Shown: in pieces, positions 1 through 6,701 of the stretch
Position numbering within the stretch: the first letter of the stretch is position 1
Layout of the letters: every line of letters begins with the position of its first letter
Source of the DNA: Gemmatimonadota bacterium
Lineage (GTDB): Bacteria; Gemmatimonadota; Gemmatimonadetes; Longimicrobiales; Gaopeijiaceae
Direction: 5' to 3'
Length of the DNA stretch: 14,661 nucleotides
Assembly: GCA_016209995.1 (NCBI GenBank)
Contig: JACQVC010000370.1
Span: 1 to 14,661, forward strand
The notes under the pieces: model-generated
The model's database searches: none
Seen by the model: only the letters and a program-made list of their open reading frames with translations
Told to the model about the DNA's origin: nothing
Made by a program: the position numbers and the translations under genes

Positions 1-228
1 GCCCAGGCGCGGTATCTAAATGGTTAAGATCAATAAATACAAACGCTTAGGTTGGTAAGCCGGCCACCGCTATACCACTTCACTTGCTCCATTCCGGGCG
101 AAAAGATTGCACAGTTTCAGGGAAGGGTGATTCACAAAGAGGCGTCGCCACAAAGAGGCCTCGCGGCGACGAGACGTCGCGGGCGTCCCGAACGCGGCTA
201 GGCGCACTGTCCGGACCGAGTCACCAGG
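1..228. other. Gene-poor left edge, partly AT-rich
   Basis: I recognise no gene here. Bases 14-50 are clearly richer in A and T than the rest of the window. On the plus strand a frame open from the edge reads PGAVSKWLRSINTNA and stops at TAG 48-50; it could be the tail of a gene lying to the left, but 15 residues are too few to identify. On the minus strand a 20-codon ORF (ATG near 92) has no support. A hairpin with arms GCGACG and CGTCGC lies at 166-180. The stretch lies just past the terminator of the tRNA-Gly gene. tRNA 3' flanks are common integration sites, but no integrase or att repeat is visible. Confidence 0.5.
133..164. repeat. 16-bp tandem repeat, two copies
   Basis: Two adjacent 16-base units (133-148 and 149-164) both begin CACAAAGAGGC and differ at only one base (GTCGC versus CTCGC at the end). 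A 6-bp inverted repeat follows at 166-180. No function is evident. It could be replication slippage or a remnant of a small dispersed repeat. Confidence 0.75.
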
Positions 229-268
229 AAAACCGAAACCCCGTCACAAACGGAGCGACGGGGTTCGG
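229..268 (-). terminator. Intrinsic terminator of tRNA-Gly
   Basis: On the minus strand, 14 bases after the tRNA 3' end, an arm at 268-257 pairs with an arm at 245-233 (core AACCCCGTC / GACGGGGTT, extended by CCG/CGG with one bulged base). The loop is 11 nt. A TTTT run (232-229) follows immediately. A GC-rich stem plus a U-run is the classical Rho-independent design, and the position fits a monocistronic tRNA transcript. Confidence 0.85.
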
Positions 269-282
269 CCGCGTCAGCGCAA

Positions 283-354
283 GCGGGCGACCGGGCTCGA
301 ACCGGCGACCCTCAGCTTGGGAAGCTGATGCTCTACCAACTGAGCTACGCCCGC
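283..354 (-). tRNA. tRNA-Gly (anticodon CCC)
   Basis: The 72-nt minus-strand sequence folds into a complete cloverleaf. The acceptor stem is GCGGGCG with CGCCCGC (7 bp). The D arm contains AGTTGGTAGA. The anticodon stem TCAGC/GCTGA encloses loop TTCCCAA, giving anticodon CCC (bases 321-319). The T arm is GCCGG-TTCGAGC-CCGGT. CCC decodes glycine GGG codons. The 3' CCA is not encoded and would be added after transcription. An intrinsic terminator follows at 229-268. A short A/T-rich stretch (355-368) lies just upstream, but I could not define a convincing -35/-10 pair. Confidence 0.96.
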
Positions 355-422
355 AATTGATTTATTGAGTGAAAGTTACGCCTTGGTAGTGTCCTCCGCT
401 AGTGGTGCTCCTGGGGTAAGTC

Positions 423-450
423 GCGGGGGCCGCCTGTCGGCGGCCCCCGC
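423..450 (-). terminator. GC-rich hairpin after TPR lipoprotein gene
   Basis: The 135-base gap between the TPR gene and tRNA-Gly (355-489) holds a perfect 12-bp inverted repeat, GCGGGGGCCGCC (423-434) and GGCGGCCCCCGC (439-450), with a 4-nt TGTC loop. A second, weaker pairing (GTCGAG 453-458 with CTCGAC 483-488) lies between it and the stop codon. The stem is very stable, but no U-run follows on the minus strand. It is therefore a probable transcript end or 3'-protecting hairpin rather than a textbook intrinsic terminator. Nothing else was recognised in the gap. Confidence 0.55.
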
Positions 451-489
451 AAGTCGAGTGCCCCCCGGACGAGAGGGCCCGGCTCGACG

Positions 490-1923
490 TTAGCCCGGGA
501 CGTTATAGCAGTAGCCAGCCGCTTGCTGGGTGCTCTGTAGCTGAACCTCGAACGGCGTATCGTAGTCCGTAGCCGGCGCCCGAACGGTCACGTCGCTCGT
601 GCCGATCTGCTGCCCGTTCGGCCCCACGAAGCGAAACCGCAGCGTGATCGGCGTTCCCTGTTGAGAGGTGTGATTGATCAGTGAGCCTCGCACGGTCGGG
701 CCGCCCTCCGCGTCGGAACGGAAATCCAGGTTCTCGATGCTGAAGGGTATATCGCGATGACGTTCCAGGATGGTCACCGCCTCCTGCGTCTGGCCGGTGC
801 GCGCGAGACTCTGCGCGAGGATGAGGAGGGCGTTGCGATTGTACGGGTCGCATTCCACGACTCGCCGGGCGTCCGGAATCAACGCTTGCCAGGCGCCGCG
901 GGCCTGTACCGAGTCGGCTCTTTGGAGACTGTCCGCAATCTGGTAGAGCGCCTGCGACAGGTTGTAGCGCGAGTCACGGCTCTGTGGATTGCGCTCCACG
1001 GCCCTGCGGAACGCATCGGCGGATCGCTCGTAGGCCTCTACCTGGAACAATCCCACGCCCACAACGAAGAAGTCGCGTTCTTCCATGTCGGAGCGCGAGA
1101 GCAGCTCGTCGTAGATCGCCTCGGCTTCAGCCTGCTGGTTCAGGTTCATGAGGGCCACGGCGAGATTTGTCTTGGCCATAATGTTGTCCGGGTCGCTCTG
1201 CAAGTATTGCCGATAGGCCGCGGCGGCTTCCTCATACCGAGTCTGACGTGTGAGGAGCTGAGCCATGTTGAAGGCGGCGATCTCCTCATTCTCCCGCCAT
1301 TGCGCCGTGGTCGCGGAATCCAAACCGGTGCGGTCGGCCGTGCGAATGATATCGAGCGCCTCCGCGAACGCGTCGATCGCGGCCGAATCGTTGCCCATGT
1401 TGGCTTGGGTGGCACCCACGTTGAGATGGGCTTCCGGCCGTCCCCCGTAGATCAGCGCCGCCCTCTGGAAGAACTCGAGGCTCCCCTGCTCGTTCCCCTG
1501 CTGGAGCTGGCCTACCGCGGAGTTGTAGGCCTCGATCCAGGCGCGCTCCCGCTCGGGTGCCGTCTCTTGCGTATAGGCGGGATAGAGCTCCTCCGCCTTG
1601 TCGAACGCGCTGTCCGCGGCTTCGTAGTTCCCCAGACCAGCCTGCGCCTGTGCCGCCATGAACCAACCCATGGGGTTCTCGGGCTCGGTCTGGACCGACT
1701 GCGTAGCAGCATTCAGCGCTTGCTGGTACAGGCCTGACCGGGTCTCCGGAGACGCCGCATTGGCCTGGGCCAGGAAGAGCGTGGCGCTGCGCGTGAACGC
1801 GTTGTTCCTCGGCTCGTTCGCGGCCTCAGCGGCTCCCCCACCCCCTGCAGTCGTGGCGGAGGCGCAGGCTCCCGCAGCCAACACGAGTGATAGTGAAAGT
1901 GCGACTCCAAGGCGACCGTTCAT
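490..1923 (-). CDS. TPR-repeat lipoprotein with C-terminal beta domain
   Basis: This is a 477-residue exported tetratricopeptide-repeat protein of unknown specific role. Residues 2-19 form a hydrophobic signal peptide ending in AAGAC; Cys20 is the likely lipidated residue, although the lipobox is not the strongest form. A Gly/Ala-rich linker follows. Residues about 60-390 are helical repeats with the TPR spacing, seen for example in EEAAAAYRQYLQSDPDN and YERSADAFRRAVERNPQ. Residues about 394-466 look different: alternating hydrophobic residues with NH, PNG and late acidic/PF positions, as in FxLYD/DUF3426-like beta domains. The ATG is well supported: AGGAGG (1935-1930) lies six bases upstream. 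The gene starts 36 bases after the larC stop and probably shares its transcript. Periplasmic scaffolding or envelope assembly is an inference from the domain type only. Confidence 0.85.
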   Translation of the reverse strand: MNGRLGVALSLSLVLAAGACASATTAGGGGAAEAANEPRNNAFTRSATLFLAQANAASPETRSGLYQQALNAATQSVQTEPENPMGWFMAAQAQAGLGNYEAADSAFDKAEELYPAYTQETAPERERAWIEAYNSAVGQLQQGNEQGSLEFFQRAALIYGGRPEAHLNVGATQANMGNDSAAIDAFAEALDIIRTADRTGLDSATTAQWRENEEIAAFNMAQLLTRQTRYEEAAAAYRQYLQSDPDNIMAKTNLAVALMNLNQQAEAEAIYDELLSRSDMEERDFFVVGVGLFQVEAYERSADAFRRAVERNPQSRDSRYNLSQALYQIADSLQRADSVQARGAWQALIPDARRVVECDPYNRNALLILAQSLARTGQTQEAVTILERHRDIPFSIENLDFRSDAEGGPTVRGSLINHTSQQGTPITLRFRFVGPNGQQIGTSDVTVRAPATDYDTPFEVQLQSTQQAAGYCYNVPG

Positions 1924-1959
1924 GACTTTCCTCCTCGAATGAGCATGGATCGCGTTCGA

Positions 1960-3162
1960 TCAGCTCGACCAACTTGGGACTGCGGCGAAGTCCCCGAAGC
2001 GGGCCGCCAGATCGGCCTCGATCCTGGGGAGTATATCCATGGGTCTGACTCCCAACGTCTTGGCGACGGCAAGGACGTCATCGAATTCCGGCTTACAGCG
2101 TACACGTCCATCCGGTAGCCATGTCCGCTTCACGCGGATGCGCTGTCCTTCCCATACGATTTCCGTTACGTCCCGCTCCAGCCGCCGGCGCTGCACGGGC
2201 CAGTACCGCAGGCCAATCGTCGCGGTTCCTAGAAAAATCTCGCGAACGACCGCCTCGATAGCTCGCTCGGGCACGAGCGCCTCGATCCGCACACCCAACC
2301 GGCCCTTCTTCATGTCCACAGGTAGCGTAACGACATCGAGGGCGCCGGCGCTGGTCAGCGCCTGCCGGGCGACGGGCAGGTACTCCGGTTCGTGATCGTC
2401 CAGATCCGCCTGGACCAGATAAACCTGCTCTTCCCCTCCGTCCTGATACAGCTCTACGTCCAATACCCGCAACACATTCGGCCGATCCGCCGGGTTCCGC
2501 GTCCCCGCCCCATACCCCGTCCGCCGCAGCGTCACCTCGGTCGGTGGGCGCGCGCCCCCGGTTAGCACACGCAGGATGGCAGCCCCCGTGGGGGTCGTGC
2601 ACTCCGCGCTGACGTCGATCTCTCGCAAGGTCATGCCCTCGAGCAACTCCACAGTCGCGGGAGCCGGCGACGGAAATCGCCCATGAGCCATCTCGACTTC
2701 CCCCTTGCCCACAGCCACGGGTCGGGTGAAGCAGCGGACGACTCCGAGCGCCTCGACGGCCGCCATGGTCCCGACGATGTCGACGATCGCGTCCAGGGCC
2801 CCGACCTCGTGAAAATGCACGTGCCCGCCGTCCCTACCGTGCACTCGCGCTTCCGCGTCCGCGAGCGCGCGAAAAGCCGTCGCAGCCCGCTCGCGTGCAC
2901 CGGCCGTCACCGGAAGGTCCGTTATGATCGCGAGCACCTGCTCGAGCGTTCGCTGCGGCTCGCGCTCCGGCGTCGTGACCACGACGTGAGGGGCTGCGAT
3001 ACCCGCACGCTTCACTCGCTCGACGCGCACCTCGACCCCCTCGAGCGCCATTCCGGACACGAGCTTCATGAGCCAGTCGGCGCCGAGGCCCAGGTCGAGC
3101 AGAGCCCCGAGCGTCATGTCACCGCTGATACCTGCGAAAGGGTCGAAGATCAGCGCACGCAC
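1960..3162 (-). CDS. larC: LarC, nickel insertion for the nickel-pincer cofactor
   Basis: LarC is the CTP-dependent cyclometallase that inserts nickel into pyridinium-3,5-bisthiocarboxylic acid mononucleotide, making the cofactor of lactate racemase and related epimerases. Family signatures are ALIFDPFAGISGDMTLG at the very N terminus, HVHFHEVGALDAIVDIVG, PAPATVELLEG and ECTTPTGAAIL. I place the start at GTG 3162 (400 residues), because the conserved N-terminal strand begins there and a promoter-like site (3191-3219) lies inside the longer reading frame that opens at 3261; the ribosome-binding site is weak. Some Lactobacillus-type LarC proteins need a programmed frameshift between two halves, whereas here the whole protein is in one frame. 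larB, larE and a LarA-type enzyme are not in the window. The TPR lipoprotein gene follows after 36 bases. Confidence 0.93.
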   Translation of the reverse strand: MRALIFDPFAGISGDMTLGALLDLGLGADWLMKLVSGMALEGVEVRVERVKRAGIAAPHVVVTTPEREPQRTLEQVLAIITDLPVTAGARERAATAFRALADAEARVHGRDGGHVHFHEVGALDAIVDIVGTMAAVEALGVVRCFTRPVAVGKGEVEMAHGRFPSPAPATVELLEGMTLREIDVSAECTTPTGAAILRVLTGGARPPTEVTLRRTGYGAGTRNPADRPNVLRVLDVELYQDGGEEQVYLVQADLDDHEPEYLPVARQALTSAGALDVVTLPVDMKKGRLGVRIEALVPERAIEAVVREIFLGTATIGLRYWPVQRRRLERDVTEIVWEGQRIRVKRTWLPDGRVRCKPEFDDVLAVAKTLGVRPMDILPRIEADLAARFGDFAAVPSWSS

Positions 3163-3190
3163 GGGATTCTCGACGCTGGCATAACGGAAA

Positions 3191-3219
3191 AATTTATATA
3201 AGGCCGCAGATATCGTCAA
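3191..3219 (-). promoter_or_regulatory. Probable sigma-70-type promoter of larC
   Basis: On the minus strand TTGACG (3219-3214) is followed after 17 bases by TAAATT (3196-3191), or after 15 bases by TATAAA (3198-3193). This AT-rich patch stands out in a GC-rich region. It lies about 30 bases upstream of the GTG I chose for larC and in the 124-base gap after gltX. The remainder of that gap (3220-3286) shows no clear terminator. Confidence 0.55.
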
Positions 3220-3286
3220 ACCCATGGGCAGCCTGGTAGTGGAGCCATTTGGCCGCCCCACGACCGGAAGCCTCGGTGCTGCGGGA

Positions 3287-4783
3287 CTACCCTTGCTGGG
3301 TCGCTACTGCGATCGCGTCCCGGATACGGCGCAGTGTCTCCTCCCGTCCGACTGCGACCAGCATCTTCACCAGCTCCGGTCCGCTCTCGCTGCCCGTGAG
3401 GGCCTGCCGGATCGGGTGATAGAGCTGTGCCCCCTTGGCGTCGAGCTCTCGGCCGGCCTCGCGGATGGCCTGGGCGAGCTCAGGCTCCAGCCACGACGGG
3501 AGTTTGTCCAATCGTCGCGCGACGCCCTCCAATACCCGCAGCGCTGCGACGTTGCCGGTCAACCCGGCGCGCACGCCTTGAATCCGCTCGGAGGGGTCGG
3601 GAAAGAACAGCTTCAGCGCGTCATGGATCTCGGCGAAGGTGTGAAGGCGGGAGCGCACGGCAGCCACGGCGGTTGGTCGTGCCTCGTTGCGCAGTGGGAA
3701 GCGCTTCGCGTCGATCCACGGATCGAGCGCGTGCACGAGGTCCTCGAGCGGCATGGCGTCGATGTGCCGGGACGAGAGCCAGCGCAGCTTGTCGAGATCG
3801 AATACGGTGTCGCTGGTGCCCACGCGCGCGAAGCCCGCCTCGGCGATCAGGCGCTCACGCGTGAGAAACTCATCGCCTGAAGCTGATGACCAGCCGAGGA
3901 GCGACAGGTAGTTGACCACGGCGTCCGGGTGGTAGCCGGCGGCCCGCAGCTCGGCCACGCCCCACGCGCCTGCGCGCTTCGAGAGCTTGGCTCGATCGGC
4001 GCCCAGCACCATGGGTAGGTGAGCGAACCGAGGACGCGGGACGCCGAGAGCGTCGAAGAGCAGAGCCTGCTTCGGCGTGTTCGACAGATGGCCGACCCCG
4101 CGGATGACATGAGTGATGCGCATCAGCACATCATCTACCACGACCGCGAAGTTGTAGACGGGGCGCCCGTCGCTCCGCAGCAGGACGAAGTCGTCGAACT
4201 CGTCGAGTGGGAACGAGACCTCACCCTTGATCTCGTCCGCTATCTCGACGCAAGGTTGCGCCTCCGACGTTTTTGCTTCGCTCTTCCGGTCCGGGGCTAC
4301 GCCGTCGACGTCCCGCGGCACACGAAACCGGATGGATGGGACACGACCCTGGCTCTCGAAGCGTGCGCGCTCGGCACCGGTAAGATCCCGGCAGCGCCCG
4401 GAATAGCGGGTGGGCTCACCGGTCTCCGCCCCGTCGTCCCCGATCTCGTGGGGTGCGCAGTAGCAGCGGTAGGCCTTTCCCGACTGGACGAGCTGCTCCG
4501 CGTGCAGGCGATACAGGTGAGTTCGCTCACTCTGGCGGTAGGGGCCGCAGGGACCGCCGCTGTCCGGCCCCTCGTCCCAGTCCAGCCCGAGCCACCTGAG
4601 GTCTTCCCGGAGCTTGACCTCGGCGCCGGGCACGTTGCGTTGCGGATCGGTGTCCTCGATGCGCAGGATCACGCGACCGCCGTGGCGACGAGTGAACAGC
4701 CAGTTGAAGATGGCGATCCTGACGTTGCCCACGTGCAGCGTGCCTGTCGGGCTCGGTGCGAAACGCGTCCTCACCTGCGTCAC
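3287..4783 (-). CDS. gltX: Glutamyl-tRNA synthetase
   Basis: This class I aminoacyl-tRNA synthetase charges tRNA-Glu with glutamate in the cytoplasm. The protein has 498 residues, near the family's usual length. The N terminus RTRFAPSPTGTLHVGN carries the HIGH-type motif as HVGN (17-20). RIEDTDP (41-47) follows, and KLSKR (266-270) is the KMSKS-type loop. Cys107, Cys109, Tyr127 and Cys131 match the zinc-binding CxC...YxxxC pattern seen in many GluRS. Residues about 160-184 form a charged stretch that looks longer than usual between the RFRVP strand and GEVSF. The start is GTG (or the GTG three codons later); an in-frame TAA lies just upstream, so no earlier start is possible. GAGGAG is present but about 20 bases before the start, farther than normal. 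Whether it also glutamylates tRNA-Gln (needing GatCAB) cannot be told here. Confidence 0.97.
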   Translation of the reverse strand: MTQVRTRFAPSPTGTLHVGNVRIAIFNWLFTRRHGGRVILRIEDTDPQRNVPGAEVKLREDLRWLGLDWDEGPDSGGPCGPYRQSERTHLYRLHAEQLVQSGKAYRCYCAPHEIGDDGAETGEPTRYSGRCRDLTGAERARFESQGRVPSIRFRVPRDVDGVAPDRKSEAKTSEAQPCVEIADEIKGEVSFPLDEFDDFVLLRSDGRPVYNFAVVVDDVLMRITHVIRGVGHLSNTPKQALLFDALGVPRPRFAHLPMVLGADRAKLSKRAGAWGVAELRAAGYHPDAVVNYLSLLGWSSASGDEFLTRERLIAEAGFARVGTSDTVFDLDKLRWLSSRHIDAMPLEDLVHALDPWIDAKRFPLRNEARPTAVAAVRSRLHTFAEIHDALKLFFPDPSERIQGVRAGLTGNVAALRVLEGVARRLDKLPSWLEPELAQAIREAGRELDAKGAQLYHPIRQALTGSESGPELVKMLVAVGREETLRRIRDAIAVATQQG

Positions 4784-4840
4784 GGCGGAAGAGATGGATT
4801 ATGCTCCTCGTTGCGAGGCCGTACTTGTGAACTCGACCAC

Positions 4841-6664
4841 TCAGCGCCCCAGGTACTCCAAAACACGGTTGGCGAGGACCGTGCTGAATCCGGGCACCTG
4901 AGCGACCTCGTCCGGTTGGGCCTCGCGTATTCCGCGCACGGATCCGAAGCGCTGGAGCAGCGCGCGCTGGCGTTGGGGACCGATTCCCGGAATCTCGCCC
5001 AACTCGGAGCGAATCGTGCGTCGCCGCCGCAGCTTGCGGTTGTACGTGATCGCGAAGCGGTGAGCTTCGTTACGGATTCGCTGCAGCAGGTGCAGCGCCC
5101 GGCTGCTCGGACCCCACCGCAGCGGCGCACCGGAGTCGGACAGGTAGATCTCCTCTTCCCGCTTGGCCAGGGCGATCATGTTCACGTCGCGGATCTGCAG
5201 GTCCTGGAGCGCCCGTCGCGCCGCGCCGATCTGCCCTTTTCCCCCGTCGATGACGGTGAGGTCGGGGATCGGCTTGTGTTCCTCGAGCCGGCGGCGGAAG
5301 TAGCGGGAAACGGCCTCGGCCATCGAGCGGAAATCGTCGTTGCCCCAGTCGCCCTGAATGCGCATGTGGCGGTACTCCGCCCTCTTCGGCTCTCCGTTCT
5401 CGAACGTTACGGCGCTCGCCACGGTCTCCGTTCCTTGCGTATGCGAGACATCGAAGCAGACGATGAGACGTGGCACCACCTTCAGGGCTAGCCGCTCCTG
5501 CAACTCGTAGAGGGCCGCATCGGGATCGCTCCTGTCCGCTCCGCCCCAAGCGGCGACCACCTGTTCCTCGAGTCGATGACGGGCGTTCTCGTTGGCCAGG
5601 TCGATGAGCTGCCGCTTCTCTCCGCGCTGCGGCACGCGAATCCTTACGGTCCGGGCCGCGGAGCGGGAGAGGACCCGCTCGAGAAGAGAACGGTCCTCGA
5701 ACGTGGCGGGAACCAGGACCTCACGAGGAAGGTCTGTGTTGCCGTGCTGGCCGTGTCCGAGGTAGAAGCGACCGGCCAGCGCGGACAGGAGTGCGGCATC
5801 CTCCTCTTCCGCGATCTTGCGGAATCGCTGCGTCTCCATTCCCAGCAACACACCTCTGCGGACCCGCAGGATCACGCCACAGGCCAGGGCTCGATCGCGC
5901 GCGAGGCCGACGACGTCGAGGTCGCCGCCGCCGACGCGTTGGACGCGCTGCAATTGGGCAAGCGTCTTGAGGCCGTTGAGGACGTCTCGGAGATGGGCGG
6001 CTCGTTCGAAGTCGAGTGACTCGGCGGCGTGCTGCATCTGCCCCCGCACCCGCGACTGGACCACCTCCACCTCGCCGCCTAGCACGCGGATGATTTCGTC
6101 GATCATCTCTCGATACTCGGCGAGCGAATGGAGCCCCACGCACGGCGCGCGGCAGCGGCCGATGTGGTAGTCCAGGCAGGGCCGCTCCGGTGCCTCGCGC
6201 GGCAGGTCGTACGTGCAGGATCGCACGGTGTAGAGTCGTTTGATTACCTGGAGGGCCTGCCGCATCGCGCCGACCCGAGTGTACGGGCCGAAATAACGAG
6301 ACCCATCGTCCACGACGCGACGCGTCACGTACACACGTGGGAACGGCTCGGCCAGCGTCACCTTGATGTACGGATATCGCTTGTCGTCGCGAAGCTGGAT
6401 GTTGAACCGCGGACGGTGCGCCTTGATGAGATTAGCCTCCAGAATCAACGCCTCGGCCTCGGACCCCACGACGATGTGATCCAGGGACGCCGTGCGCTCG
6501 ACTAGCTCGAGCGTCTTCGCCGACCCGTCACTACCACCGTGAAAGTAGCTCCGTACCCGAGCACGCAGAGACTTGGCCTTGCCCACATAGATGACCTCAC
6601 CCGTGGCGTCCTTGAAGAGGTAGACGCCGGGACGCGTGGGTAAGGACTTGAGTTCGATGGGCAT
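4841..6664 (-). CDS. uvrC: UvrC, excinuclease ABC subunit C
   Basis: UvrC makes both incisions around a DNA lesion in nucleotide excision repair after UvrA/UvrB recognition. From ATG 6664 the protein has 607 residues with the full domain order. The GIY-YIG nuclease (about 13-95; PGVYLFKDA, IYVGKAKSLRARV) makes the 3' cut. Cys150, Cys163, Cys171 and Cys175 match the known [4Fe-4S] site. A UVR segment (about 200-235) binds UvrB. The RNase H-like domain for the 5' cut has Asp405 (DVSH), Asp444, Asp473 (DGGKGQ) and His535. Tandem helix-hairpin-helix motifs end the protein (about 556-605). The frame is open up to 6745, but the extra 27 residues are coded by the murJ tail and repeat and do not match the family. 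The start lies 7 bases after the murJ stop with no clear Shine-Dalgarno sequence. Confidence 0.97.
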   Translation of the reverse strand: MPIELKSLPTRPGVYLFKDATGEVIYVGKAKSLRARVRSYFHGGSDGSAKTLELVERTASLDHIVVGSEAEALILEANLIKAHRPRFNIQLRDDKRYPYIKVTLAEPFPRVYVTRRVVDDGSRYFGPYTRVGAMRQALQVIKRLYTVRSCTYDLPREAPERPCLDYHIGRCRAPCVGLHSLAEYREMIDEIIRVLGGEVEVVQSRVRGQMQHAAESLDFERAAHLRDVLNGLKTLAQLQRVQRVGGGDLDVVGLARDRALACGVILRVRRGVLLGMETQRFRKIAEEEDAALLSALAGRFYLGHGQHGNTDLPREVLVPATFEDRSLLERVLSRSAARTVRIRVPQRGEKRQLIDLANENARHRLEEQVVAAWGGADRSDPDAALYELQERLALKVVPRLIVCFDVSHTQGTETVASAVTFENGEPKRAEYRHMRIQGDWGNDDFRSMAEAVSRYFRRRLEEHKPIPDLTVIDGGKGQIGAARRALQDLQIRDVNMIALAKREEEIYLSDSGAPLRWGPSSRALHLLQRIRNEAHRFAITYNRKLRRRRTIRSELGEIPGIGPQRQRALLQRFGSVRGIREAQPDEVAQVPGFSTVLANRVLEYLGR

Positions 6665-6671
6665 GGAAATG

Positions 6672-6701
6672 TCAGAGATCAGAGATCTCCGATCTCTGAT
6701 C
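6672..6701. repeat. Perfect palindrome with direct repeats at murJ/uvrC junction
   Basis: Arms GATCAGAGATC (6677-6687) and GATCTCTGATC (6691-6701) are perfect inverted repeats of 11 bp around a 3-nt loop. The left arm is also built from a 7-base direct repeat, TCAGAGA, at 6672-6678 and 6679-6685. The element contains the murJ stop and codes its last residues (DQRSEISDL). It ends 7 bases before the uvrC ATG. No U-run follows on the minus strand, so it is not an intrinsic terminator. Its composition differs from the surrounding codons. A small dispersed palindromic element is a reasonable guess, but only one copy is seen in the window. Confidence 0.8.

Noticed and set aside
133..164. CRISPR-like repeat
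   Set aside because: Only two directly adjacent 16-base units with no spacer between them, and no cas genes nearby.
84..368. 94-codon plus-strand ORF across the tRNA-Gly region
   Set aside because: Its C-terminal half (GSNRRPSAWEADALPTELRP) is simply the antisense of tRNA-Gly, a well-known false protein.
757..1737. 326-codon plus-strand ORF opposite the TPR gene
   Set aside because: Antisense to a gene with signal peptide, repeats and a strong Shine-Dalgarno sequence. The composition is that of a shadow frame.
4019..5491. 490-codon plus-strand ORF opposite gltX and uvrC
   Set aside because: It lies wholly antisense to two well-supported genes and spans their gap. Long antisense frames are expected at this GC content, and no domain is recognisable.
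6672..6701. Palindrome as an intrinsic terminator between murJ and uvrC
   Set aside because: There is no U-run after the stem on the minus strand and uvrC begins 7 bases later, so termination there is unlikely.
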